The translations under genes were made by a program, and so were the position numbers. The notes beneath the pieces were generated by a model that was given only the letters and a program-made list of their open reading frames with translations, was not told where the DNA came from and made no database searches. Below are positions 16,712-25,518 of a DNA stretch of 64,000 bases, piece by piece (within the stretch, counting starts at the first letter, position 1; every line of letters starts with the position of its first letter). The stretch comes from Paenibacillus riograndensis SBR5 (GTDB lineage: Bacteria; Bacillota; Bacilli; Paenibacillales; Paenibacillaceae), in NCBI RefSeq assembly GCF_000981585.1, contig NZ_LN831776.1, positions 4,633,187-4,697,186 of the forward strand, in the 5' to 3' direction.

Positions 16712-17608
16712 ATGTTAACAGAAGAACAGATTTATGGAATCTATGTTCCCGTGGTAACCCCGTTCAATGCTGCTGGCGAGATCGATCTGGAATCGTACCA
16801 GCGTTATGTGAACAACATCATCAAGAACAGTATTCATGGTCTGGTCGTCAATGGAACCACTGGAGAATCGCCGACAGTCAACATACAGGAATTACAGACC
16901 CTCGTGAACACCTCACGGGAAATATTGAAATCCAGCAGCATTCCGCTGGTCATCGGCACAGGCACAAATGATACTGCTTCCACGGTTGCCCGCACCGAGC
17001 TGGCTGCAAATTCAGGCGCTGACGCTGTGCTGGTAGTCGTGCCTTATTACAGCCGTCCTTCCCAGCAAGGCATTATTGAACATTTCCGCAAAGCGGCCGA
17101 GGTGGGCATTCCGGTCATTGCCTATGATATCCCCGGCCGCACCGGGGTCGGCATGTCCGTCGATACCGCACGCACCATTCTCGACATGAACAATGTCGTG
17201 GGCTTAAAGGACTGCTCCGGCTCGCCGCTGCTCGTCACTGAGCTGTCCCGCCTCGGCTCGAAGCCGGTGCTGTGCGGCGATGACCTCCATTTCTTCGATA
17301 TGCTGGGCTGCGGAGCCGCCGGCGGCATGCTGGCCTCGGCCAATGTGCACACCGCCAAATTCCTCGGCATCTATGAACAGTTCAGAGCCGGACAGATCGA
17401 AGAAGCCAGAGCGGCATTCGACCGGCTCATCCCGCTGATGAAGCTGCTCTTCAAGGAATCGAATCCGGCCCCGATCAAATGGCTGCTCAGCGCCTATGGG
17501 GAAATCGCCTCTGATACACTCCGCCTGCCGATGACCTCCATCAGCTCCGGGCTGCGTGAGGAATTGGGAGCTTATCTGGCCGGATCAAACCATCTGGCAG
17601 CCATTTGA
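16712..17608 (+). CDS. DapA-like pyruvate-dependent lyase/synthase (second copy)
   Basis: A class I aldolase of the dihydrodipicolinate synthase / N-acetylneuraminate lyase superfamily, 298 residues. Schiff-base Lys166 is in VVGLKDCSGS, Tyr138 in AYDIPGRTG, Arg143 follows, and GTTGES lies at 48-53. The genuine biosynthetic dapA is at 44381, in the lysine/dipicolinate cluster. This copy has GLKDCSG and YDIPGRTG in place of the TKEC and YNVPSRTS of the other one, so it may have a different substrate. It is single, LysR-linked and followed by a strong terminator. I call it DapA-like and do not assign the reaction. Confidence 0.85.
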   Translation: MLTEEQIYGIYVPVVTPFNAAGEIDLESYQRYVNNIIKNSIHGLVVNGTTGESPTVNIQELQTLVNTSREILKSSSIPLVIGTGTNDTASTVARTELAANSGADAVLVVVPYYSRPSQQGIIEHFRKAAEVGIPVIAYDIPGRTGVGMSVDTARTILDMNNVVGLKDCSGSPLLVTELSRLGSKPVLCGDDLHFFDMLGCGAAGGMLASANVHTAKFLGIYEQFRAGQIEEARAAFDRLIPLMKLLFKESNPAPIKWLLSAYGEIASDTLRLPMTSISSGLREELGAYLAGSNHLAAI

Positions 17609-17620
17609 TATTGTGCTGAC

Positions 17621-17671
17621 AACAACAACCGCCAGGTTACAGTCTGAGACTGTAGTCTGGCGGTTGTTGTG
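17621..17671 (+). terminator. Terminator of the DapA-like gene
   Basis: ACAACAACCGCCAG pairs with CTGGCGGTTGTTGT around a second stem, ACAGTCT/AGACTGT. It starts 13 bp past the stop codon. The T content after the stem is modest. Confidence 0.75.
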
Positions 17672-17778
17672 TCGGCCGCTTTTCCTCTAAACATCGCAGC
17701 CGCCCGCTACCCAGCTATCTGCTATACCCGGCCGCCCGCCTGCAGGCAGACCGCCGTGGCGAAATACAGCCTGCCTCC

Positions 17779-18167
17779 GGCGAAATCAGAGGTACTTTTA
17801 CCTCTCATTTCCACATACAGCCTGTTTCCGGCGAAATCAGAGGTATTTTTACCTCTCATTTCGGCATATGGCCTGTTTCCGGCGAAATCAGAGGTATTTT
17901 TACCTCTCATTTCCTCATATGGCCTGCCTCCGGCGAAAACAGAGGTATTTTTACCTCTCATTTCCTCATATGGCCTGCTTCCGGCGAAATCAGAGGTACT
18001 TTTACCTCTCATTTCCGCATATGGCCTGTTTCCAGTGAAATCAGAGGTACTTTTACCTCTCATTTCCGCATATGGCCTGTTTCCAGTGAAATCAGAGGTA
18101 CTTTTACCTCTCATTTCGGCATATGGCCTGTTTCCGGTGAAATCAGAGGTACTTTTACCTCTCACTC
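17779..18167. repeat. Tandem array, seven and a half 51-bp hairpin units
   Basis: Units start at 17779, 17830, 17881, 17932, 17983, 18034, 18085 and (partial) 18136, each 51 bp. Every unit contains GAAATCAGAGGTA, four to five T/C, TACCTCTCATTTC, an almost perfect 13-bp stem with one mismatch. The rest of the unit (CATATGGCCTGTTTCC) is less conserved. The array is open on both strands because 51 is divisible by three, but no ribosome site is seen. It fills the gap between the terminators at 17671 and 18211. Confidence 0.96.
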
Positions 18168-18210
18168 TCCTTTGCTGTCTACTCCCGGCAAATACTTTCC
18201 TGCAAAAAGC

Positions 18211-18242
18211 AAAAAAACAGCCTCCCACCCAGGGAAGCTGTA
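18211..18242 (-). terminator. Terminator of the DEAD-box helicase gene
   Basis: On the minus strand ACAGCTTCCC pairs with GGGAGGCTGT and is followed by seven T residues, 25 bp past the helicase stop. Confidence 0.88.
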
Positions 18243-18266
18243 ATCTATAAATCTATGAGCCGCAGT

Positions 18267-19820
18267 TTACTGCGTTCTGCCAGCTTTGGCAGCAGGTCTC
18301 CCGCTAGCGCTGCCGCCAGGTCTGCTATTCTGCCCGGTGCTTATCCGCTCCCCCGGTCTCCCGCTAGCGCTGCCGGGGCGGCTGCCTGCACCAGCTCTGC
18401 TACCGTTTCCTCCGTTGGCTCTGCCGCTAGCCCCGGCTCCAGATCGTGCTCCACTGGCAGGAGCACTTCCAGGTCTTGTCCCGGCCGCTGCATGCTGGGC
18501 CGGTTCCCCGTTCGGTCTGCTTCCCGAACGGTTCCTGCTGCCGCCGCCAGAGCTGTTGCCCGGGCGGTTGCCCTGCGTGAACCACTCGGACTTCGGCTTG
18601 CGCGCCGGATTGGACTTCACCTTTGCCGCCGGTTTCGCCGGTGTCTTGACCGGACGGTCTCTAAGCAGCGCCTGGGCACTCTCGGACATTGGATAGGCGT
18701 GGTCCTTTACTTCGGGAATCGTCTTCCCGATCAGCTTCTGGATATCCTTCAGGTAGGGGATCTCTTCTGCTTCGCATAAGGAAATGGCAACTCCGCTCAT
18801 CCCGGCACGGCCGGTGCGGCCGATCCGGTGAACATAGGTCTCCGGAATGTTCGGCAGGTTGAAATTAATAACATGCGACAGCTCATCAATATCAATCCCG
18901 CGCGCGGCAATGTCCGTAGCAACGAGTACACGGGTGGTTCCGCTTTTGAAGTTTCGCAGCGCATTTTGCCGGTCATTCTGGGACTTGTTGCCATGAATGG
19001 CTTGAGCCGTAATATTATTGCGGGTCAAATCGCGGGTCACCCGGTCAGCCCCCCGCTTGGTGCGGGTAAAAACCAATGCTGACACAATGGATTTGTCCTG
19101 CAATAGACGATTCAATTGCTTTTGCTTATTGCCGTTTTCCAGCAGATAAACCGATTGTTCAATACGGTCCACAGTAGAGGACACCGGGGTAATCTCGATT
19201 TTCACCGGATTCACCAGCAGCGTTTTGATCAAATTCGAAATTTCTGTCGGCATCGTAGCCGAGAAGAACAAGGTTTGTTTTTTGCTTGGCATTTTGGCAA
19301 TGATCCGCTTTACATCATGAATGAAACCCATGTCTAACATACGGTCCGCTTCGTCCAGCACAAGGATCTGCACGTATTGCAAATCGGCATGCTTTTGGGT
19401 AATCAGGTCGATGAGCCGGCCTGGTGTGGCGATCAGGATGTCTGCACCCTGGCTTAATGCCCGCTCCTGAGCTTTTTGTGACACACCGCCGACTATAGCT
19501 GTTGAGCGGATATTGGTGAATTTGCTGTAGGCCTGAATATTTTCCGAGATTTGCAGGGCAAGCTCTCTTGTGGGGGTAAGAATAAGCGAACGGATGCGGC
19601 GTTTGCCGCCCGTTACGGAAGGCTGCTGGCTTAACAGCTGAATAATCGGCAGAGAAAATGCTGCTGTTTTACCTGTTCCGGTCTGTGCGCAGCCAAGGAC
19701 ATCCCGGCCAGCCAAAGCCGCTGGAATGGATTCCTCCTGAATGGGGGTGGGGGATGTATAATTTTCTTGGCTTAACGCCTTAAGGATTGCCGGGATTAAA
19801 TTCAAATCATTAAAAGTCAT
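18267..19820 (-). CDS. DEAD-box ATP-dependent RNA helicase
   Basis: A 517-residue RNA helicase with both RecA-like domains. Visible motifs are the Q-motif (PTPIQEESIPAAL), AQTGTGKT, PTRELALQI, DEAD in VLDEADRMLD, SAT in FFSATMP, and HRIGRTGRAG. The C-terminal 130 residues are a disordered Arg/Gly/Ser/Pro/Ala-rich tail (GSRNRSGSRPNG and similar), which in such helicases binds RNA non-specifically. The size and tail resemble RhlE/CshA-type enzymes for ribosome assembly, mRNA decay and cold growth. AAGGAG lies five bases before the ATG. It is monocistronic. Confidence 0.92.
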   Translation of the reverse strand: MTFNDLNLIPAILKALSQENYTSPTPIQEESIPAALAGRDVLGCAQTGTGKTAAFSLPIIQLLSQQPSVTGGKRRIRSLILTPTRELALQISENIQAYSKFTNIRSTAIVGGVSQKAQERALSQGADILIATPGRLIDLITQKHADLQYVQILVLDEADRMLDMGFIHDVKRIIAKMPSKKQTLFFSATMPTEISNLIKTLLVNPVKIEITPVSSTVDRIEQSVYLLENGNKQKQLNRLLQDKSIVSALVFTRTKRGADRVTRDLTRNNITAQAIHGNKSQNDRQNALRNFKSGTTRVLVATDIAARGIDIDELSHVINFNLPNIPETYVHRIGRTGRAGMSGVAISLCEAEEIPYLKDIQKLIGKTIPEVKDHAYPMSESAQALLRDRPVKTPAKPAAKVKSNPARKPKSEWFTQGNRPGNSSGGGSRNRSGSRPNGEPAQHAAAGTRPGSAPASGARSGAGASGRANGGNGSRAGAGSRPGSASGRPGERISTGQNSRPGGSASGRPAAKAGRTQ

Positions 19821-19994
19821 GTTGTCTCCTTAATGTGAAATACATATATTTTCAGATCATGTGCGGGCATATTCAGCTTATTCCTGCGTCTCCACATAGC
19901 GCAGTTGTAAGTCATAACACATAATGATACCACAGATTCGTATATTAGATAATGCTTTTTAATCCGGTTTTGGTTTTGTCCAAAAGATTTCCAG

Positions 19995-20038
19995 AAAAAA
20001 ACAGTCCCCTTATCAACGAACGGGAGGGACTGCTTTTT
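19995..20038 (-). terminator. Terminator of the YmaF-family gene
   Basis: AGTCCC and GGGACT form a stem with an A-run on the left, which becomes a U-run in the minus-strand transcript. It lies 29 bp past the YmaF stop. Confidence 0.8.
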
Positions 20039-20066
20039 AAAAACCGTTCTAACTCAGTTCATGTAC

Positions 20067-20426
20067 CTAAACAAGCGGCGCTTGGATCAATGTTGCAAAA
20101 TTAAATTGATGCTGATGGCCATCATTTACAGTAGTGAGACCAGTAACAAAATGCACATGCTTGCCATTTCCAACCGGAATCGCCGGTCCGGTTCTAATCT
20201 TTTTCAGATTATGAAAATGGTTCAAAAAATCAGTTTTATTGAGATCAATTTCATGGACATGGCTGTTCCCTGCCCGGATTGCCTGCCCCGTAACACCTGC
20301 GAACCGGTGGTTATGCCGGTCTGCACCTGCTTCGGCCAATTTAGTACTGCCTTCAAATTCATGTACATGCCGCTGCGCCTGTTTAGACGATACACCTTTC
20401 AACCTTCTGAGATTTTTCTTCTGCAT
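20067..20426 (-). CDS. YmaF family protein
   Basis: A small protein of 119 residues with an unusual density of histidines: HVHEFEG, RHNHRFAG, SHVHEID, NHFHN, GKHVHFV and DGHQHQF. This HxH pattern and the ending FATLIQAPL match the YmaF family of Bacillales, whose function is unknown; the His pairs suggest metal binding, which is inference. AGGAGG lies ten bases before the ATG. It has its own terminator and no obvious operon partner. Confidence 0.82.
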   Translation of the reverse strand: MQKKNLRRLKGVSSKQAQRHVHEFEGSTKLAEAGADRHNHRFAGVTGQAIRAGNSHVHEIDLNKTDFLNHFHNLKKIRTGPAIPVGNGKHVHFVTGLTTVNDGHQHQFNFATLIQAPLV

Positions 20427-20582
20427 CCGTCACTTGCCTCCTTACAATAGTGGACTCCACAACATCATATTGAGGCAAAAATAGGTATGTGCTAGGCATC
20501 TGTCGAGGATCCGAAGGCTATTTTTCCGGCTTCGCGGGACTTTTGCTTGGATGCTGGGTCAGGTATTTTGCTGCTGATATGC

Positions 20583-20611
20583 AAAAAAAGCGGAGGATCG
20601 CTCCCCCGCTC
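20583..20611 (-). terminator. Terminator of pduL
   Basis: On the minus strand AGCGGGGGAGCGATCCTCCGCT is followed by seven T residues, 26 bp past the pduL stop. Confidence 0.85.
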
Positions 20612-20636
20612 TCTTCCATCTTATAAAAAATTAAGA

Positions 20637-21209
20637 CTAATCCACAATTTCAGCAGTATCGCCATTGTTGGCGCCTGCAGCGTTGGCTTCGTCGGTGTCG
20701 ATATGCATGTCGAGCTTAAAGTTGTCGGATACACGTGCAATCACGTTCTCTAGTATCAGACCACGTTCACCGCCAAGGCGTACCTTCAGCATTTGCTTGT
20801 CGGCAATGCCCCAGGCTTCAGCTTCGGAGGTATGGAAGTGGATATGGCGTGCTGCCACAATAACGCCTGTTTCCAGCTCAAGTTCGCCGGCAGGCCCTTT
20901 GATCGTAATGCCTGGTGTGCCTTCAATGTGGCCGGATTCGCGGACAGGGGCTTTCACGCCGAGGCTGAATGCGTCTGTGCGGGATACTTCCAGCTGCGAT
21001 GCCGGACGGACAGGTCCAAGGATTCTGACCTTGTCGAATTTTCCTTTGGTGCCGATTACGGCTACTTGCTCATTTGCTGCAAATTGTCCGGGTTGGGACA
21101 GCGGTTTGAACTCTGTCAATTGATATCCTGGGCCAAACAATGCTTCTACATGCTCCTGCGTAAGGTGAATATGCCGGGCCGACACACCTACGGGTACAGT
21201 CTTGCTCAT
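20637..21209 (-). CDS. pduL: PduL-type phosphate acyltransferase
   Basis: A 190-residue PduL phosphotransacylase, which exchanges CoA and phosphate on acetyl or propionyl groups. The duplicated family motif is present: PVGVSARHIHLT near the N-terminus and VAARHIHFH in the second half, whose histidines bind zinc. It lacks the N-terminal encapsulation peptide of microcompartment PduL and no shell genes are nearby, so it is probably a housekeeping enzyme of acetate or propionate metabolism. The start is ATG 21209, eight bases after AAGGAGTG; a longer frame to 21254 has no ribosome site. Confidence 0.9.
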   Translation of the reverse strand: MSKTVPVGVSARHIHLTQEHVEALFGPGYQLTEFKPLSQPGQFAANEQVAVIGTKGKFDKVRILGPVRPASQLEVSRTDAFSLGVKAPVRESGHIEGTPGITIKGPAGELELETGVIVAARHIHFHTSEAEAWGIADKQMLKVRLGGERGLILENVIARVSDNFKLDMHIDTDEANAAGANNGDTAEIVD

Positions 21210-21284
21210 TGTAATGTCACTCCTTGTATTTTCTCTAGTATCTGTACAAGCCACTGAACATTATACATCTATTTCTCTGAAAAT

Positions 21285-21318
21285 AAAAAGCCCCTCTTCA
21301 CATAGAGGGAGCTTTTTT
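21285..21318 (-). terminator. Terminator of the M19 dipeptidase gene
   Basis: AAAAGCTCCCTCTATGTGAA pairs with the AGAGGGGCTTTTT that follows on the minus strand. It begins 60 bp past the dipeptidase stop and could also act on plus-strand transcripts. Confidence 0.88.
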
Positions 21319-21377
21319 CGACATTTTACGATATTGGAACAGGATTGTCAAAAATTCGCCACTTGCGGGACCAGTAT

Positions 21378-22352
21378 TCACAGCTGCGGCTGGATTGTCT
21401 TGGATGGCAGATTTTTGGCGAGAAAAGACAGGGCATTCCCGTGAAGCCAGCCCTTCACCGCATCTTCAGGATAACGGGCCAGCAGCAGCTCGGCGAATTC
21501 TGCATATTTTCCCGGATGCTCCAGACCCTCCACCCAGCAATCAATGCCGTCAAAATCCGATCCGAACATGATCTGCCCGGAGCCGCCGAGCGAACAAATA
21601 TGCTCAATATGCCGCAGGACATCCTCAGCCTTCGCCTCCCCGCCATCCCGGACAAACCAGGGGACAAAAGTCACCCCGATCCGCCCGTCCATCGCGATCA
21701 ATGCCTGAATCTGCTCATCGCTCAGATTGCGCGGATGTCCGCACACAGCAGCAGCATTGGAATGCGAAGCAATGAAGGGACGCACACTCCGCTCCGCAAG
21801 CTCCCAGAACCCGGCAGGCGCCAGATGCGACACATCCAGCAGCATTCCGCTCTCATTACACCAGTTAATGAGTTTCCGCCCCTGCTCCGTAAAACCGCCG
21901 TTCCGCTGCTCCAGCACACCGTCCGCTGCCCAGTTGGCATAATTCCAGGTTACGCCCATGAACCGCACTCCCAATTCAAAACACAGCTGGGCATAGAACA
22001 GATTGCCCTCCAGACCGTCCACACCTTCCAGGGAGAGCATTCCCCGGCCTGTGGGTGTATTAATCTGCTCTGCCGCCTCCTCCTTCCAGCACAGCCACTG
22101 CAGGCCTCCTGAACCGGCTACTTGATTGCGGAAGGACTCGATCTGCCCCAAAATGCGCTCAAAGCTCGCTTTTTCCCGCCGGGTAGACAGATAGATCGCA
22201 AAAACCTGCAGTTCGACACCCCCCGCCAGCAAACGGTCCAGGGTCACATCCAGCCGGCTGTCTTTCCTGAAATCTATATCCGGTGAAGCCTGCAGCTTGC
22301 TAAGCACATCACAGTGAAAATCCGCCACTCTTCGTTGCCTGTTCCTCACCAC
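21378..22352 (-). CDS. Membrane-dipeptidase family (M19) peptidase
   Basis: A zinc dipeptidase of the renal dipeptidase family, 324 residues. Metal ligands are recognisable: HxD in ADFHCDVL, the Glu in SLEGVDGLEG, His in ASHSNAAAVCGHPRNLSD, and GSDFDGI near the end. No signal peptide is seen despite the family name, so it is probably cytoplasmic. The start is GTG 22352, six bases after GAGGTG; the GTG at 22361 lies inside that site. The physiological dipeptide substrate is unknown. It stands alone. Confidence 0.9.
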   Translation of the reverse strand: MVRNRQRRVADFHCDVLSKLQASPDIDFRKDSRLDVTLDRLLAGGVELQVFAIYLSTRREKASFERILGQIESFRNQVAGSGGLQWLCWKEEAAEQINTPTGRGMLSLEGVDGLEGNLFYAQLCFELGVRFMGVTWNYANWAADGVLEQRNGGFTEQGRKLINWCNESGMLLDVSHLAPAGFWELAERSVRPFIASHSNAAAVCGHPRNLSDEQIQALIAMDGRIGVTFVPWFVRDGGEAKAEDVLRHIEHICSLGGSGQIMFGSDFDGIDCWVEGLEHPGKYAEFAELLLARYPEDAVKGWLHGNALSFLAKNLPSKTIQPQL

Positions 22353-22453
22353 AGAATACACCTCGCTTTCGTTTGGGCTTATGGCCTACTACAAAGCTTA
22401 TGCTCCCACAACGTATCTCTCAACTTGTCATCTGTAATTTCTATATGCACAGC

Positions 22454-22484
22454 AAAAAACCTGCTTACCGGAGTAAACAGGTTC
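22454..22484 (-). terminator. Terminator of spoVS
   Basis: AACCTG and CAGGTT form a stem around TTTACTCCGGTAAG, followed on the minus strand by six T residues. It lies 82 bp past the spoVS stop. Confidence 0.75.
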
Positions 22485-22565
22485 ACTCAAAAAGTTTTGC
22501 GGGGATAACTTCAACGATTGGACTCCACACAAAACTTGCTTCGAAAATCTACTTATGGCTATCTA

Positions 22566-22826
22566 TTATCTAGGTTCTACAATCAGTTTAATCGCGGTCC
22601 GATCCTCTCCATCAATCACTATGTCTGTAAAAGCCGGAATGCAGATCAAATCGACGCCGCTGGGTGCGACAAATCCCCGGGCAATGGCAACTGCTTTGAC
22701 GGCTTGGTTCAGTGCTCCGGCTCCAATGGCTTGCAGCTCGGCCGATCCACGTTCACGAAGAACACCTGCTAACGCGCCGGCGACGGAATTAGGATTGGAT
22801 TTAGCTGATACTTTTAATACATCCAT
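22566..22826 (-). CDS. spoVS: Stage V sporulation protein S
   Basis: A complete 86-residue SpoVS, the typical length. The whole sequence matches the conserved family (MDVLKVSAKSNPNSVAGAL at the start, RTAIKLIVEPR at the end). SpoVS is a small Alba-like protein needed for septation and coat assembly during sporulation, and in some species affects sporulation timing. GGGGAGG precedes the ATG. It lies downstream of ymdB, as in B. subtilis, but is separated by 200 bp and probably has its own promoter. Confidence 0.97.
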   Translation of the reverse strand: MDVLKVSAKSNPNSVAGALAGVLRERGSAELQAIGAGALNQAVKAVAIARGFVAPSGVDLICIPAFTDIVIDGEDRTAIKLIVEPR

Positions 22827-23026
22827 AGTAAGTACCTCCCCTGGGAAAATGATGGTGTTCTTCCACTACTGTAGATGTTATTCGCGTTAGAAGAATTAAT
22901 TCCTTCTTTTTGCGGACCATTCCGGAGAAATTAGGACAAAAGATACTCTTTCTCGATATAATAAATATCACACTTTACCCAAAACCAGCGATTATTCTCG
23001 AAAAACCTATTGACTTGGAGCACAAC

Positions 23027-23821
23027 CTAGCTCATTACCCATTCGCCTTCACGCATCCGGATCTTCTCAACACGTGTTGCCTTACCCGTAGCTTCATCAA
23101 GTTCTGCGAACAATCCATGCAGCTGCCACTTGCCTTCATCCACGACAAATCTTGCCGGAAGCTGGGTAGTAAATTTATACAGTACCGCATCCTTTTCCAT
23201 ACCCAGAATCCCTTCTCTTGAACCAACCATCCCGGCATCGGTCAAATATGCAGTTCCTCCCGGCAGGATAACTTCGTCGTTGCTCTGTACATGGGTGTGT
23301 GTGCCGACCACAATCGAAGCCAGTCCATCCAGGTAATACCCCATGGCGATCTTTTCGGAAGTAGCTTCGGCATGAAAATCAACAAGGATGCATTTGTGCT
23401 TCTGACGGAGCTCTTGGGCAATCTCTTCCCCAATGCGAAACGGATCATCAATAGCCGGCAAAAACGTACGTCCCTGCAGATTGACAAGCGCGAGCTGTTT
23501 GCCATTCGCTTTGATCACTGTATAGCCGCGGCCTGGCGTGCCTGGAGGAAAATTAGCGGGACGGATGAGCCGCGGCTCATCGTCGATAAATTCAAAAATA
23601 TCCTTGTTGTCCCAAGTGTGATTCCCCATCGTAATCCCATGCACACCCCAATTGAAAAACTCATTGGCAATGGCTGAGGTAATCCCTCTGCCGGCAGCGG
23701 CGTTCTCTCCATTAACGATTATGATATGCGGCTGATATTTATCCTTCAGGGTAGGCAGCATTTCACGCAGCGCTTTTCTGCCGGTATTCCCGCAAATGTC
23801 TCCGATAAACAGAACTTTAAT
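23027..23821 (-). CDS. ymdB: YmdB metallophosphoesterase, ATT start codon
   Basis: A cyclic-nucleotide phosphodiesterase of the YmdB family (2',3'-cAMP in B. subtilis), which affects biofilm and RNase Y activity. The dimetal site is visible in FIGDICG, VNGENAA, MGNHTWDN, FHAEATSEK and GTHTHVQ. The first in-frame Met (23761) would delete the N-terminal strand with the first metal Asp. Extending to ATT 23821 adds IKVLFIGDICGNTGRKALRE, gives 264 residues (the B. subtilis length) and places GGAGG eight bases upstream. No ATG, GTG or TTG lies in frame there. It follows rny after a terminator. Confidence 0.92.
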   Translation of the reverse strand: MKVLFIGDICGNTGRKALREMLPTLKDKYQPHIIIVNGENAAAGRGITSAIANEFFNWGVHGITMGNHTWDNKDIFEFIDDEPRLIRPANFPPGTPGRGYTVIKANGKQLALVNLQGRTFLPAIDDPFRIGEEIAQELRQKHKCILVDFHAEATSEKIAMGYYLDGLASIVVGTHTHVQSNDEVILPGGTAYLTDAGMVGSREGILGMEKDAVLYKFTTQLPARFVVDEGKWQLHGLFAELDEATGKATRVEKIRMREGEWVMS

Positions 23822-23840
23822 GATGTTCTCCTCCTGAAAG

Positions 23841-23864
23841 AAAAAAGGCCCCGCGAGGGGCCGA
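23841..23864 (-). terminator. Terminator between rny and ymdB
   Basis: GGCCCCTCGCGGGGCC followed by six T residues on the minus strand, starting nine bases past the rny stop. The ymdB ribosome site begins almost at once after the T-run, so ymdB expression would depend on readthrough or on the hairpin as an end-protecting structure. Confidence 0.9.
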
Positions 23865-23872
23865 TTTCCTTG

Positions 23873-25414
23873 TTATTTAGCGTATTCTACTGCCCGTGTC
23901 TCGCGGATTACGGTAACCTTGATATGACCCGGATAATCCAGTTCACTCTCGATCATCTTCGTAATGTCGCGGGCCAGACGGAAAGCTTCGGCGTCGTCGA
24001 TCTTCTCAGGCTGCACCATCACGCGAACCTCGCGGCCCGCTTGAATCGCATAGGATTTCTCCACGCCTTCGAAGGATTCCGAAATTTCTTCCAGCTTTTC
24101 CAGACGCTTGATATACGTTTCCAGGGTCTCGCGGCGGGCGCCAGGGCGTGCGGCCGACAAAGCATCGGCAGCTCCAACCAGCATGGCGATAACCGAGGTA
24201 GCCTCGCAGTCTCCGTGATGGGACGCGATACTGTTGATAACCACCGGATGTTCCTTGTATTTCTTCGCCAGTTCGACACCGATTTCCACGTGCGAACCTT
24301 CTACTTCGTGATCCAGCGCTTTGCCGATATCATGCAGCAGTCCGGCGCGTTTTGCAAGCACGATGTCTTCCCCAAGCTCACCGGCCATCAGTCCAGTCAA
24401 ATAAGCAACCTCCATGGAGTGCTTGAGTACGTTTTGACCATAGCTCGTACGGAATTTCAGACGGCCCAGGATCTTGATCAGATCCGGATGCAATCCGTGA
24501 ACGCCTACCTCGAAGGTAGCCTGTTCACCGTATTCACGAATCCGTTCATCTACTTCCTTACGGGACTTCTCTACCATTTCCTCGATTCGGGCCGGATGGA
24601 TACGTCCATCCGCTACCAGCTTCTCAAGTGCCGTACGGGCCACTTCGCGGCGAATCGGATCAAAGCCTGACAGAATAACCGCTTCCGGCGTATCATCAAT
24701 GATGAGATCAATACCTGTGAGAGTTTCCAGTGCACGAATGTTGCGGCCTTCACGGCCGATAATCCGGCCCTTCATCTCTTCATTAGGCAGCGTTACGACC
24801 GACACGGTGGTTTCCGCCACATGATCAGCAGCGCAGCGCTGGATCGCCAAGGTAATGATTTCACGGGCTTTCTTGTCCGCTTCTTCCTTAGCCTGCTGCT
24901 CAATTTCCTTGATCATCTGTGCGGTTTCGTGGCGAACTTCCTGCTCAACATTGCTCAGAATGATACTTCTGGCATCATCGATGCTCAAATTGGAGATGCG
25001 TTCCAGTTCAGTGACTTGATTCTTGTAAATAACATCAATTTGCTGCTGTGTTTCGTCAATTCGTTTCTCTTTGTTAGCTACTTGTTCTTCTTTTCGTTCG
25101 AGCGATTCCATTTTTTTATCCAGCGATTCTTCCTTTTGCAGCAAACGTCTCTCTTGCCGTTGGATTTCATTCCGACGCTCACGAGTTTCTTTCTCAGCTT
25201 CGGTGCGGATTCTATGGACTTCGTCCTTAGCTTCAAGTACCGTTTCTTTCTTCAGCGCTTCTGCCTCTTTCTTCGCGTTCTCCACGATGACTACGGCTTC
25301 CTTCTCAGCACTGGAAATCTTAGCTTCTGCAAGGGATTTACGAATAAAATAACCGAATCCAAAGAATAATGCAGCTACAACGAGAACGATTATGACCCAG
25401 ATTGCAGGATGCAT
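23873..25414 (-). CDS. rny: Ribonuclease Y
   Basis: A membrane-anchored endoribonuclease that initiates mRNA decay, 513 residues. Order of parts: one N-terminal transmembrane helix ([19 protein letters not shown]), a long charged coiled coil (about 25-190), a KH RNA-binding domain ([19 protein letters not shown]), and an HD phosphohydrolase-type catalytic domain with [10 protein letters not shown]. The start is ATG 25414, six bases after GAGGAGGTG; GTG 25423 is part of that site. A TTGACA/TAAAAT promoter lies in the gap upstream. YmdB, its known interactor in B. subtilis, is next downstream. Confidence 0.97.
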   Translation of the reverse strand: MHPAIWVIIVLVVAALFFGFGYFIRKSLAEAKISSAEKEAVVIVENAKKEAEALKKETVLEAKDEVHRIRTEAEKETRERRNEIQRQERRLLQKEESLDKKMESLERKEEQVANKEKRIDETQQQIDVIYKNQVTELERISNLSIDDARSIILSNVEQEVRHETAQMIKEIEQQAKEEADKKAREIITLAIQRCAADHVAETTVSVVTLPNEEMKGRIIGREGRNIRALETLTGIDLIIDDTPEAVILSGFDPIRREVARTALEKLVADGRIHPARIEEMVEKSRKEVDERIREYGEQATFEVGVHGLHPDLIKILGRLKFRTSYGQNVLKHSMEVAYLTGLMAGELGEDIVLAKRAGLLHDIGKALDHEVEGSHVEIGVELAKKYKEHPVVINSIASHHGDCEATSVIAMLVGAADALSAARPGARRETLETYIKRLEKLEEISESFEGVEKSYAIQAGREVRVMVQPEKIDDAEAFRLARDITKMIESELDYPGHIKVTVIRETRAVEYAK

Positions 25415-25496
25415 TCTGTTCACCTCCTCGTTGGTTCCTCCAAGAACAAGCCTTGGGAATTTGTGCAGTTGTTAAACTAATCCGTTCATCACCATA

Positions 25497-25518
25497 CAAA
25501 AAACCGGTAATACACCGA
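25497..25518 (-). terminator. Short hairpin in the recX-rny gap
   Basis: CGGTGTATTACCGG followed by six T residues on the minus strand. The stem is only about five base pairs. It lies downstream of the rny promoter, so it could be a leader attenuator-like hairpin rather than the recX terminator. Confidence 0.35.

Noticed and set aside
349..18167. The two tandem arrays as CRISPR loci
   Set aside because: The whole 51-bp unit repeats with no variable spacers, and no cas genes are present.
17669..18250. Open frames on both strands across the second 51-bp array, which look like repeat proteins
   Set aside because: Same arithmetic cause; both strands are open and hairpin arms explain the conservation better than codons do.
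23027..23761. ymdB starting at the ATG at 23761
   Set aside because: It would remove the first beta strand and first metal ligand, and no ribosome site precedes it.
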